Below, in pieces: positions 1-6,926 of a stretch of 9,792 nt of DNA. The position numbers and the translations under genes were made by a program. Every line of letters begins with the position of its first letter. Position 1 is the stretch's first letter. The DNA comes from CAYWFP01 sp964457365. GTDB lineage: Bacteria; Planctomycetota; SZUA-567. The DNA is taken from positions 1 to 9,792 of the forward strand of contig CAYWFP010000120.1 of NCBI GenBank assembly GCA_964457365.1, written 5' to 3'. The notes beneath the pieces are model-generated. The model made no database searches, was not told where the DNA came from, and worked only from the letters and a program-made list of their open reading frames with translations.

Positions 1-28
1 GATTTGCTTGCCTCACTTCAATGATATG

Positions 29-56
29 TTGCAGTTTTTTTGCACTGAGCTATAAT
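29..56 (+). promoter_or_regulatory. Candidate sigma-70 promoter pointing right, antisense to the 3' end of the coiled-coil gene
   Basis: A perfect TATAAT hexamer lies at 51-56 in an AT-rich patch unlike the GC-rich surroundings. A poor -35 candidate (TTGCAG, 29-34) sits 16 nt upstream. Transcription would start near 62-64 and run into the 3' end of the minus-strand coiled-coil gene, so a transcript would be antisense to it. The poor -35 and the absence of a plus-strand gene downstream keep confidence low. Confidence 0.3.
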
Positions 57-62
57 GGGCGG

Positions 63-93
63 CGTGGGGCCATCCGGGGTGTTACGCCCCGCG
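63..93. terminator. GC-rich inverted repeat at the end of the coiled-coil gene
   Basis: Bases 63-70 can pair with 86-93 in an 8-bp stem that includes a G-T wobble. A competing smaller hairpin is 75-81 with 85-91, with the stop codon in its loop. On the plus strand the stem is followed by only three T. On the minus strand no T tract follows directly. It could slow or end transcription of the coiled-coil gene, but it is not a textbook intrinsic terminator. Confidence 0.2.
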
Positions 94-768
94 TTTCCTG
101 AACGCCCCGTAGCAGTAGTCCAGGTCGCGCTGCAGCGATTCGTTCTTGCGCTCGAGCGTTTCGGCGGTGCGATGGTACTCCGCGCACTGCGCCTGGAGCG
201 CGTCGCGCTCGGTGCGCGTCTCGTCCAGCGCTTCCTGTAGCTGTTGGGCATACTGGCCCCAGCGCTCGCGCGCGGTCTGGCGCTCTTCTTCCAGTTCGTT
301 CGCGAGCTTGGCCCGTTCGGCCTCGGACGACTCCAGCGCCTCCACCACCTCGCGCAGCTTTTGCACGAGGTGTTCGCGTTCCTGTCTCCCGGCGGCGATC
401 TGCTCCTGGGTCTGCCGCTTGATCACCTCGGTCTCGCGCTGGCAGGCGCGGCGCTCCTCGGCGGCGGCCTCGCGCACCGCGGCGACGCTCTCGTAGGCCT
501 CGGTCATGTTGCGCAGATTGAACTCGATCTCCTGCTGTGCGCGCTGGGCGTCGGCGAGCTTGAGCTGGGTGACGCGTTGCAGTTCCTCGAGCTGGTCCGA
601 GAGGCGGGCCATCCCGGTCCGCGCGCCGGTCAGCAACGTTTCGAACCCGCTCTTGGCCTCGCGCGCCAGATGCACCGCCGACACGTCGGCCGGCGTCTCC
701 AGGATCGCCGTCGGAGCCGGATCGCCGGACAGAAGGCGGCGGATCTCGTCGAGATCGGGAGTAGGCAT
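82..768 (-). CDS. Coiled-coil protein of unknown function, 228 aa
   Basis: I do not recognise a named family. The start at 768 is chosen because AAGGAGA lies 4 nt upstream of it; the frame stays open to an ATG at 813, but that would add 15 residues (including ITLPASACTQG) without a comparable ribosome site. The product has a short acidic N-terminus (PTPDLDEIRRLLSGD), an Ala/Thr-rich stretch, then an almost unbroken helix from about residue 50 to 215. That helix is dense in Glu, Gln, Arg, Leu and Ala with heptad-like spacing, as in a long coiled coil. The C-terminus is short and basic (FRKRGA). No signal peptide or membrane segment is visible, so it is probably cytoplasmic. Similarity to SMC or myosin-like proteins would be compositional only. 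It is divergent from the TPR/cyclase operon with 233 nt between start codons, so shared regulation is possible. A role as an oligomeric scaffold is inference. Confidence 0.85.
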   Translation of the reverse strand: MPTPDLDEIRRLLSGDPAPTAILETPADVSAVHLAREAKSGFETLLTGARTGMARLSDQLEELQRVTQLKLADAQRAQQEIEFNLRNMTEAYESVAAVREAAAEERRACQRETEVIKRQTQEQIAAGRQEREHLVQKLREVVEALESSEAERAKLANELEEERQTARERWGQYAQQLQEALDETRTERDALQAQCAEYHRTAETLERKNESLQRDLDYCYGAFRKRGA

Positions 769-1001
769 GGATTCTCCTTGCGTGCACGCGGACGCTGGCA
801 GTGTTATCGGCACCGGCCGGCCCCGCGCTTGACCGCGACTGTCGGCTTACGGTTGCGGCTGATCCCGCAGATGCTCTCGGGCGGCGAGTTTGCGCGTGGC
901 GGAATGGGCTGAAGCCGGTTCGGGACGAATGCCGATAAAGCAACAGGCTGTCGGCGTCTAATGGCGCCGGGACGCCTTACGGACACGGAGTGCCTGGCTT
1001 G
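769..1001. other. Divergent intergenic region between the coiled-coil and TPR genes
   Basis: This 233-nt stretch must hold the promoters of both divergent transcription units. I see no convincing -35/-10 pair. Weak candidates are TCTAAT at 957-962 (plus strand, no good -35) and GATAAC on the minus strand (complement of 804-809). A GGAG at 987-990 lies 11 nt before the ATG at 1002 and is the likely, slightly distant, ribosome site of the TPR gene. Confidence 0.5.
773..779 (-). promoter_or_regulatory. Ribosome binding site fixing the coiled-coil gene start
   Basis: Read on the minus strand, AAGGAGA lies 4 nt before the ATG at 768. It decides the start between this codon and the in-frame ATG at 813. 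Confidence 0.75.
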
Positions 1002-3050
1002 ATGACACCGGACGAATCCGCGCACATGCAGGGGCGTTTCCAGCAGATGCCGCGTCTCGACGGGCTGGAGAGCCGCATTCTCTCGCTCTGCCAGGAAGTG
1101 CTCGAGTGCGCCGAGGTATCGCCGTTCGATTCGCTGCCGCGCCTGGGCGCGGGGATGACCGAGGCGATCCAGCTCGCGCTGCGCGTGCACAAGCGTTTCC
1201 ATGTCGAGATCGAACCCGAGGAGGCGCTCGACGCGTCGAGCCTGGTGGAACTGATCGGCTTGATCAAGGGGCGCCTCGGGCAAGAGCCCGCGGAAGAGAC
1301 CTCCCTGCCCGCGCTCTCCGTGCCGCGTCGAAACGACTCTCCCGCCATCGCCGGAACGGAGCGGCTGCCGGAGCCGGCGCCGCAACCTCATGCGCCCGAG
1401 GCCAAGCCGGTCGCGCAGTCTCATGCGGCACTGACCGGTCTGCACCTGCTCGGACGCGGCGTCAACCGTGTCGCGGCGGCGTTGTTGCTGCTGGTGGCCG
1501 GCGTCGGCATGGCCGGGCATCCGCTGGTACGGCATTGGCTCAGGTACGATCCGCATAGGCAGTCCGCGACCCAGACGACGGTCGACACGTCCGTGCCGCA
1601 GCAGCAAGCGGCGGCGGTCGAGACGACGCCGGCGTCGTCGGTGCAGGCCGATGTCGCGGCGCCGGCCGAACGTCCGCGAATCGTCGGATTGGAAGCCGAT
1701 CCTCCGCCCGCGCGCCAGCCATGGTTGACCGTCAACGACGCGGTCTATCAAGAGGATTCGCCCGTGGAGCGGTCGCGCGCGAATCGGCGGGATTCGGCAG
1801 CAACGGCTCCGACTCCGGCGACGCGATGCGCGACCGGCACCATGCCGCCGCGGCATCTGCAGATGCTCGAGGAGAAGCTGCTCTCGCTGAAGCATCGGGC
1901 CGCGGCAACGTATGCGCCGCCGCAGTCGTTACTGACCGGTACGCGCGAAACGGAGACGGACACCGCGTCGGTGGAGATGCCGGAACTGGAAGAGACCGCT
2001 TCGGCGCTGGTCACGACAAGCACGGTCGAGTCGACCGCGGAGAAAACGGCCGCGCCCGTGCCGGCGAATCGCCAGAGCGATGCGGAACGGGAGCCGCGGG
2101 CGTCGGCGCCCGGGTTGGTCGAGGACAATGCTTCGCAACGGCTGGAGATGCCGCCGCCGCTTGGTGAGGAACCGGAAGTCTTCGGCAAGGACGCGCCGTT
2201 CGTTCTCTCGCGCAACCGGTCGGAGGAACTGGCGGACGAGATTCCCGGCGCTGCCGGGTCGGCGCCGCGCCGGAGATTTGAAAACGACCGGCCGACGGAT
2301 GATCTCTGGGCGTTGCATGGCCGGAAGAATAACGAGAAACCGCACCGGAACGAGGTGGACCTCGGCGGTTGGGACCGGGCGGCGAAGGACGGTGGGCGAT
2401 CCGGCGCGGAGGAGGACTGGGGCGCGTTGGGGGCTGATTTCGCCGAGGCGTACCTGACCCGTGCCGCGACGCATTACAGCCGTGGGGATTACGCGGCTGC
2501 CGTCGCCGAAGCGAACAACGCGCTGCGTTTGCATCCGCGGAGCACGAAGGCGTTCTGCCTGCGTGGCAACGCCAGGATGAACCTCGGCGATCTGGACGCC
2601 GCGGTGATGGACTATAACGCCGCGATCGAGATCAAGCCCGACTATATTGAAGCGCTCTGCAATCGCGGCGTGCTCAAGTTGCTCCGCGGGAACGTGAAAG
2701 GCTCGCGCGCGGACCTGGATCGGGCCCAGCGACTGGATCCGCAGTCGCCGGACGTCTACAACAATCGCGGCAACACCCGCCAGGTCGAGGGCGATCTGGA
2801 GGGGGCGATCATCGATTACGGCCGTGCCATCCGTCTGCAGCCGGAGTTCGCCGCCGCCTGGTTCAATCGCGGGCGCGCCTACCAGGCGCAGGGGCGGTAT
2901 CGCCGGGCTATCGACGACTTCACCCGCGCGCTGGCGTGCAATCCGGGAAATCCCAAGTATCTCGCCTTTCGGGCCCGCGCGCGTCAGGCCACCGGCGACA
3001 CGGCCGGCGCGGCCGATGATTTCGAGGCGGCGGCCGGATACGACCGATAG
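1002..3050 (+). CDS. Membrane-anchored TPR protein with N-terminal carrier-protein-like domain lacking the Ser, 682 aa
   Basis: Residues about 18-92 read as an acyl/peptidyl carrier protein four-helix domain. The stretch LGAGMTEAIQLALRVHKRF, then HVEIEPEEAL, aligns without gaps to the LGADSLDTVELVMALEEEF / DTEIPDEEAE region of bacterial ACP. The Asp-Ser pair at the phosphopantetheine site is Gly51-Met52 here, so no prosthetic group can attach at that position. One hydrophobic segment (about 154-174, core AAALLLLVAGVGMAG) is a likely membrane anchor. Residues about 181-480 are Ala/Pro/Thr/Glu/Arg-rich and probably disordered. Residues about 481-682 form five TPR units and a shorter sixth, several with the NRG signature (for example CNRGVLKLLRGN, YNNRGNTRQVEGD, WFNRGRAYQAQGRY). 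The start is ATG 1002 rather than the in-frame GTG at 990, because GGAG overlaps that GTG. It ends 11 nt before the cyclase gene, which implies an operon and possible physical partnership. Topology is uncertain: a cytoplasmic carrier-like domain with periplasmic TPRs is the simplest reading. It is likely a scaffold, not an enzyme. Confidence 0.88.
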   Translation: MTPDESAHMQGRFQQMPRLDGLESRILSLCQEVLECAEVSPFDSLPRLGAGMTEAIQLALRVHKRFHVEIEPEEALDASSLVELIGLIKGRLGQEPAEETSLPALSVPRRNDSPAIAGTERLPEPAPQPHAPEAKPVAQSHAALTGLHLLGRGVNRVAAALLLLVAGVGMAGHPLVRHWLRYDPHRQSATQTTVDTSVPQQQAAAVETTPASSVQADVAAPAERPRIVGLEADPPPARQPWLTVNDAVYQEDSPVERSRANRRDSAATAPTPATRCATGTMPPRHLQMLEEKLLSLKHRAAATYAPPQSLLTGTRETETDTASVEMPELEETASALVTTSTVESTAEKTAAPVPANRQSDAEREPRASAPGLVEDNASQRLEMPPPLGEEPEVFGKDAPFVLSRNRSEELADEIPGAAGSAPRRRFENDRPTDDLWALHGRKNNEKPHRNEVDLGGWDRAAKDGGRSGAEEDWGALGADFAEAYLTRAATHYSRGDYAAAVAEANNALRLHPRSTKAFCLRGNARMNLGDLDAAVMDYNAAIEIKPDYIEALCNRGVLKLLRGNVKGSRADLDRAQRLDPQSPDVYNNRGNTRQVEGDLEGAIIDYGRAIRLQPEFAAAWFNRGRAYQAQGRYRRAIDDFTRALACNPGNPKYLAFRARARQATGDTAGAADDFEAAAGYDR

Positions 3051-3051
3051 C

Positions 3052-3056
3052 GGAGG
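3052..3056 (+). promoter_or_regulatory. Ribosome binding site of the cyclase gene in the short operon gap
   Basis: GGAGG lies between the TPR stop codon (3048-3050) and ATG 3062, with a 5-nt spacer. It favours ATG 3062 over the in-frame ATG at 3104 (MKLVLLAG), which would begin directly at the membrane segment. Confidence 0.75.
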
Positions 3057-3061
3057 CGCCG

Positions 3062-5221
3062 ATGGAGACGCCACGCCGAACGCGACGCCGTCCGACGGTG
3101 ACGATGAAACTCGTCCTTCTCGCAGGCGTCGTCTTCATCGTGATCCTCACCGCCGGCCTGATCATCGTCCCCGGCTATTACACTTACCGGCGCAACCTCG
3201 ACGACATCGTCGTCGGGCTCAACAAGCGGATCGCCGGCGACATCGCGCGCGTGGTCGACGACCTTCTCACCCGGGCCGAACGCACGCGGGATACGGTGCA
3301 CAACGCCTTGAAATACAGGCTGATCGATACGCGCGACAAAGGCGAATGCCAGCGGCTCTTCCTCTTTCTCCTGGCGCAGAACGACTCGTTCTTCACCGTC
3401 GGCATCGGCCGTCCCGACGGCAGGTTCATCGCCGCCCTGCGCCAGCCCGAGGCGAACACGATCACCCTCGAGGAGCGCGTCTGGGATCCGGCGAGAAAGA
3501 CGGCCGATTACAGGATCGAGCGCTACGCCGACAACCGCTACGGCTTGCGCCTTCTGGACACCAAGACGAAGGAACAGCCGTACTACGCTCCGGGACGACT
3601 CTGGTACCGGCTGGCCACGGAGAACCCGGGCAAGGGCGTCTGGACCGAGCCGTACGTCTTCGCCAGCAGCAAGAAGCTGGGCGTCGGCACCTCTATCACC
3701 CTTCATCATGGCGACGAATTCCGCGGAGTCGTGCTCGTCGATATCGAGTTGGCGCAGATCTCGAGCTATCTCGCGCGGATGGATGTCGCCCGCAACGGGA
3801 CCGTCTTCATCGTCGACCGCGGTCGCAAACTCGTGGCGTTTCCGCAGACCGCTCAGTTGCGCGGCGTCGAGGGCGACCGAGACGCGCAGCGCGGCCTCGC
3901 CGACGCCACCCATCCGCTGCTTCGGATCGCCCATCGGAGCCTGCGCGCGGAGGATGTCGATGTCGCCGCCGTCGACGGGATGAAACGGTTGCGCTACCGC
4001 GACGCCGACGGCGAGTGGTATCGCGTGACGCTCGCGCCCGTCGGGCGAATGGAGTGGATCGTCGGCACGGTGATTCCCGAGCGCGACTTCACCGGCGTCA
4101 TCGAGCGCAATATGGAGAATCTGCGGATGCTGCTGCCGGCGCTGCTGCTGGCGAGCGCGCTGACGGCGATGATCTTCGCCACGGTGCTGATCGCCTGGCC
4201 GCTACGGCGGTTGACGCGGCGGGTGCTGCAGTTGAAGGAGCTTTACGTCGATCCCGGCCGCCCGGTCGCCAGTTCGATCCGCGAGATCCAGCAGATGAGC
4301 GACGCGATCTGGGGCATGGAGACGGCGTTGCAGTCGTTCAAGCGCTACGTCCCGGCGGACCTGGTTCGCGAGCTCCTGCACGAGGGTCGGGCCGCGACGC
4401 TCGGTACGCAGAAGCGGGAACTGACCATTTTGCAGACCTCGATCGACCGCTTCGAATCGCTCTTCGACGTGGTCGACAGCGATCGGCTGACCGCGCAGTT
4501 CTCCACCTACCTCGAGGAGGTGACGCGCGTGCTGATGGATGCGGGAGCGACGGTGGACAAGTACATCGGGGACAAGGTCCAGGTCTTCTGGAACGCCCCG
4601 CTCGACGCGAAAGACCACGAGCGGCGCGCCTGCGCGGCGGCGCTGGAATGCCAACGCCGGATCGCCGAATTGAACGCGCAGTGGACCGCCCGCGGCAGCG
4701 TCGCGTTCCACACCCGTATCGGCATCCACACCGGTCCGGCGCTGGTGGGAAATATCGGCACGAGCGAGCGGATGAGCTACTCGCTCATCGGCGACAGCGT
4801 CAACCGCGCGGTGCACCTGACCGGTCTCAATCGACAGTACGGCACCCGCATCCTGATCGGCGCCGAGACCTGCGCGCGGGTGGCGGAGGCGTTCCTGGTG
4901 CGCCCCGTCGATCGCTTGCGTGAACAGGAGGACGACGAGGGGGTGGTCTTCTACGAATTGGTCGGGCCGCTCGAGGACGAGCTCAGTTCCGACGCGGCGC
5001 TGCTGTGCCGGGAGTTCCGCATGGGGTTTCGCGCCTACTGGGAACGCGATTACCGCGAGGCGCTGCGAATCTTTCTCGAGTTGAGCGAGCGCTTCCCGGA
5101 CGACCAGGCCACGCAACTCTACATCGAGAAATGCCGCGCCTTCGAGCAACGCAGCAGCGGCCGCAACTGGGATTTGCTGGTGCGCATGAAGCGCGAGTAC
5201 ACCGACCGGCCCGACCGGTAG
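3062..5221 (+). CDS. Cache-type sensor class III nucleotidyl cyclase, catalytic residues altered, 719 aa
   Basis: The order is a basic N-terminus, TM1 (about 15-37), a roughly 315-residue extracytoplasmic sensor region, TM2 (about 357-379), a signalling linker, a class III cyclase domain (about 440-631) and a C-terminal tail. The sensor has Cache-like motifs (FFTVGIGRPDGRFIAALR; WTEPYVFASSKKLGVGTSI; GTVFIVDRGRKLVAF). The linker contains SFKRYVPADLVRELLHEG, typical just before bacterial cyclase domains. The domain normally turns ATP into cAMP with two metal ions. Present are Lys500 and metal Asp504 (DKYIGDK), Ser574 at the substrate-specifying position of Lys-Thr class IIIb enzymes, and Asn581. 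Altered are the first metal Asp, which is Ser460 (ELTILQTSIDRF against the usual VTVLFADIRGF), and the transition-state Arg, which is His585 (VNRAVHL against VNLAARL). The tail has a TPR-like unit and a Trp-Asp pair as in related cyclases. Adenylate specificity is the family expectation; activity is doubtful. It follows the TPR gene in an operon and faces a cyclic-nucleotide-binding protein gene. Confidence 0.9.
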   Translation: METPRRTRRRPTVTMKLVLLAGVVFIVILTAGLIIVPGYYTYRRNLDDIVVGLNKRIAGDIARVVDDLLTRAERTRDTVHNALKYRLIDTRDKGECQRLFLFLLAQNDSFFTVGIGRPDGRFIAALRQPEANTITLEERVWDPARKTADYRIERYADNRYGLRLLDTKTKEQPYYAPGRLWYRLATENPGKGVWTEPYVFASSKKLGVGTSITLHHGDEFRGVVLVDIELAQISSYLARMDVARNGTVFIVDRGRKLVAFPQTAQLRGVEGDRDAQRGLADATHPLLRIAHRSLRAEDVDVAAVDGMKRLRYRDADGEWYRVTLAPVGRMEWIVGTVIPERDFTGVIERNMENLRMLLPALLLASALTAMIFATVLIAWPLRRLTRRVLQLKELYVDPGRPVASSIREIQQMSDAIWGMETALQSFKRYVPADLVRELLHEGRAATLGTQKRELTILQTSIDRFESLFDVVDSDRLTAQFSTYLEEVTRVLMDAGATVDKYIGDKVQVFWNAPLDAKDHERRACAAALECQRRIAELNAQWTARGSVAFHTRIGIHTGPALVGNIGTSERMSYSLIGDSVNRAVHLTGLNRQYGTRILIGAETCARVAEAFLVRPVDRLREQEDDEGVVFYELVGPLEDELSSDAALLCREFRMGFRAYWERDYREALRIFLELSERFPDDQATQLYIEKCRAFEQRSSGRNWDLLVRMKREYTDRPDR

Positions 5222-5223
5222 GC

Positions 5224-6438
5224 TTATCCGCTCAGCGTGTCGATCTTCTCGTTCAACTCGCGCGTCAGGTTGTCGCGCATCTGCTGTACGCGCGTGGCGA
5301 GTGTGCGCGCCCGGCGCGACAGGTCTTCCATCGCCTTGTGGCGCGCCAGCAGGTCGGCCAGGCGCGCGAGCATGACGTCGCTCGGCTCCGGCGGTTGACC
5401 CATCAGTGTCACCGCTTGTCGCAGCGCCGCGACGCGCTCGCCCAGTCGCCGGTCGTATTGCTGCAGGCGGGAAGCCAGGACGTGCGCCAGCGACGCCGGC
5501 AGCCACGGCTGTTCGTCGGCCAGGCGGGCGAATTCCGCGAAGCTGTCGCAGACCCGGGCGAGTTCGGACGCGGTGCGCGCGATGACGGTGGCGCTGCGCC
5601 GCGACTCGTCGGGATGCAGCAGGCCGATCTCGCCGACGTACTCGTCGGGAAGGATGACGCCCACGAGCTGGTCGCCCATGTAGACGTCCATCTCCCCGCG
5701 CCCCAGAAGATACAGCGCCGCGCCGCTCTGCCCCTCCTCGAAGAGCACCTCCCCGGGCGCGAGCGTCAGGGTCTGTACGTGCAGTTCCTCGCGCGGCAAG
5801 GCACGCGTACTCTCCCGCGTCGGTTGTGAGGCGGTCGCCGCCGCCCGGGTGTAGAGGTTGCTGGTGCGGAAGGCGTGGAGTCCCTCGGAGATGGTCCGCA
5901 GCTCCGGGTTCATCTCGGTGAAAGTGCGGTTCTTGAGCGCGGTCTCGGCCGCGTCGACGACGGCGACGAATTCCCGGGCGAAGTGACGGGCGCCGCGGTC
6001 GACGGTCCCGGCGAAGGTCGTCGACTGGCGCAGGCGGCTGGAGGTGGCCGCGACGCGTCTGGCCAGCAGGCGGCAGATCTCCACCGCCACCGGCGGATGT
6101 TCCTGCAGCATGGCGTGCCAGTCGCCGTCGGGGACCGGCAGGCGGGCGAGCGCGCACGTGTCCGAATGGCAGAGGATGCTGACGATGCGCGTGCCCAGGA
6201 AGAGCCCGCTCTCGCCGAAGAGAGTGCGGGGCCGGTCGATATAGGCCAGCCGCACGCCGCGTTCGCGGATGGTCGCCTCGTCGGGCGTCTCCGCCTCGTC
6301 GTTGCGCACGACCACCAGTCGCCCCGAGAGCAGCAGGTACAGGTGCGCCGCGATCTCGCCCTGGCGGATCACCACCTCCCCGGCGGCGCAGTCCAGGCGC
6401 TCCCAGGAATCGTCGAGCATGTCGTCGTCTTCGCTCAT
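5224..6438 (-). CDS. Tandem cyclic-nucleotide-binding domain protein, 404 aa
   Basis: Two CRP/PKA-type cNMP-binding beta-barrels are visible. The first covers about residues 10-128, with GEVVIRQGE, HLYLLLSGRLVVV and a phosphate-binding cassette with Gly75-Glu76 and Arg84 (LFGESGLFLGTRIVS). The second covers about 222-335, with GEVLFEEGQSGAALYLLGRG and a near-canonical cassette with Gly269-Glu270 and Arg281 (YVGEIGLL then RRSAT). A helical linker (about 129-215) separates them. Residues about 340-404 look coiled-coil-like (RARTLATRVQQMRDNLTREL). There is no signal peptide, membrane segment, helix-turn-helix, kinase, GGDEF or other output domain, so it is likely a cytosolic receptor or adaptor acting through partners. 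The start at 6438 has GGAGA about 8 nt upstream; the Met at residue 7 is a weaker alternative. It converges on the cyclase gene with 2 nt between stops, which suggests it reads that sensor's signal or another cyclase's cAMP. Family call is firm; ligand is inferred. Confidence 0.9.
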   Translation of the reverse strand: MSEDDDMLDDSWERLDCAAGEVVIRQGEIAAHLYLLLSGRLVVVRNDEAETPDEATIRERGVRLAYIDRPRTLFGESGLFLGTRIVSILCHSDTCALARLPVPDGDWHAMLQEHPPVAVEICRLLARRVAATSSRLRQSTTFAGTVDRGARHFAREFVAVVDAAETALKNRTFTEMNPELRTISEGLHAFRTSNLYTRAAATASQPTRESTRALPREELHVQTLTLAPGEVLFEEGQSGAALYLLGRGEMDVYMGDQLVGVILPDEYVGEIGLLHPDESRRSATVIARTASELARVCDSFAEFARLADEQPWLPASLAHVLASRLQQYDRRLGERVAALRQAVTLMGQPPEPSDVMLARLADLLARHKAMEDLSRRARTLATRVQQMRDNLTRELNEKIDTLSG

Positions 6439-6798
6439 GCGAAAATCTCCGCGCCGAACTCATGATAGTCGAAATTTGCGGCGTGGGTAGAAAGAAACGG
6501 GATGCCGCGACGAGGCCGCGCGGGGAGGACGCGGCCCGGGCGGCGACGGTTGATACCTGTCTGCGGGAACTCGAGCGAAACGCCAGGATACAGCGCTTGC
6601 GAAAACGTCTTGGCGGAATACTGCAGGCAGCGTAGCGCTTCAGCCATGGCGGCAGCCGTCTCTTCGCGGCGGGAGGGTTACGGATGATCAGTACGTCCAG
6701 GAGCATATTCTTCAGCGGAGTTAGATCCGCATTCGGCGTGTTGCGAACGGGTGCCGATTGCGAGTTTTCCAACCCTTGCCGACATTCTGACCGTTTCC

Positions 6799-6808
6799 AA
6801 ACCGGTTT
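6799..6808. repeat. Perfect 10-bp palindrome, possible operator half of the phosphatase promoter region
   Basis: AAACCGGTTT is a perfect dyad about 125 nt upstream of the phosphatase start. It is preceded by CCGTTTCC, a near copy of its right half (CCGGTTTC). Palindromes of this size occur by chance, so a regulator site is only suggested by position. Confidence 0.25.
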
Positions 6809-6812
6809 CTAA

Positions 6813-6839
6813 CACGACTTCCTATCATAGTCGGTCGTG
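6813..6839 (+). promoter_or_regulatory. Interrupted dyad over a -10-like hexamer upstream of the phosphatase gene
   Basis: CACGAC (6813-6818) and GTCGTG (6834-6839) form a 6-bp inverted repeat with a 15-nt spacer; GACT (6816-6819) and AGTC (6829-6832) are a second, overlapping dyad. TATCAT (6823-6828), one mismatch from the -10 consensus, sits at the centre. No good -35 lies 16-18 nt upstream, which would fit an activator-dependent promoter. CTATCAT and CGGTCGT resemble Pho-box heptamers but start 10 nt apart instead of 11, so PhoB control is only a possibility. Confidence 0.3.
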
Positions 6840-6920
6840 CCTGTGTGATCTGAACGCAATCGATGACAATCGGGTTGAGCGCGAGTTTTTTTTGGGGTGT
6901 CCGGAAGAGTCCTGCTTGAA

Positions 6921-6926
6921 AAGGAG
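6921..6926 (+). promoter_or_regulatory. Strong ribosome binding site of the phosphatase gene
   Basis: AAGGAG lies 5 nt before ATG 6932 and supports that start, which also gives a clean signal peptide. Confidence 0.8.

Noticed and set aside
961..1002. 13-codon leader peptide whose TGA overlaps the TPR gene ATG
   Set aside because: No ribosome site precedes its ATG and the peptide has no leader-like features; short frames like this are common by chance.
1561..2300. Possible frameshift or decay in the low-complexity part of the TPR gene
   Set aside because: The frame is open throughout and continues into good TPR repeats; the odd composition fits a disordered linker.
1929..3074. 381-codon minus-strand open frame
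   Set aside because: Antisense shadow of the TPR region; no ribosome site or motif.
2824..4923. 699-codon plus-strand open frame
   Set aside because: Arg/Pro-rich shadow of the TPR and cyclase genes in another frame, with no motifs.
6435..6647. 70-codon minus-strand frame whose stop overlaps the cNMP-receptor start (ATGA)
   Set aside because: The overlap looks like translational coupling, but the frame has no ribosome site, an Arg/Pro-rich middle and no family features. The receptor gene has its own good site.
4202..6772. 856-codon open frame on the minus strand
   Set aside because: It overlaps the cyclase gene antisense and the cNMP-receptor gene in another frame. Its Arg/Pro/Gly-rich composition is typical of GC-rich shadow frames, and both overlapped genes have clear family motifs.
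6844..6859. CRP-like half site (TGTGATCT) upstream of the phosphatase
   Set aside because: The second half does not resemble TCACA, so it is only half of a site.
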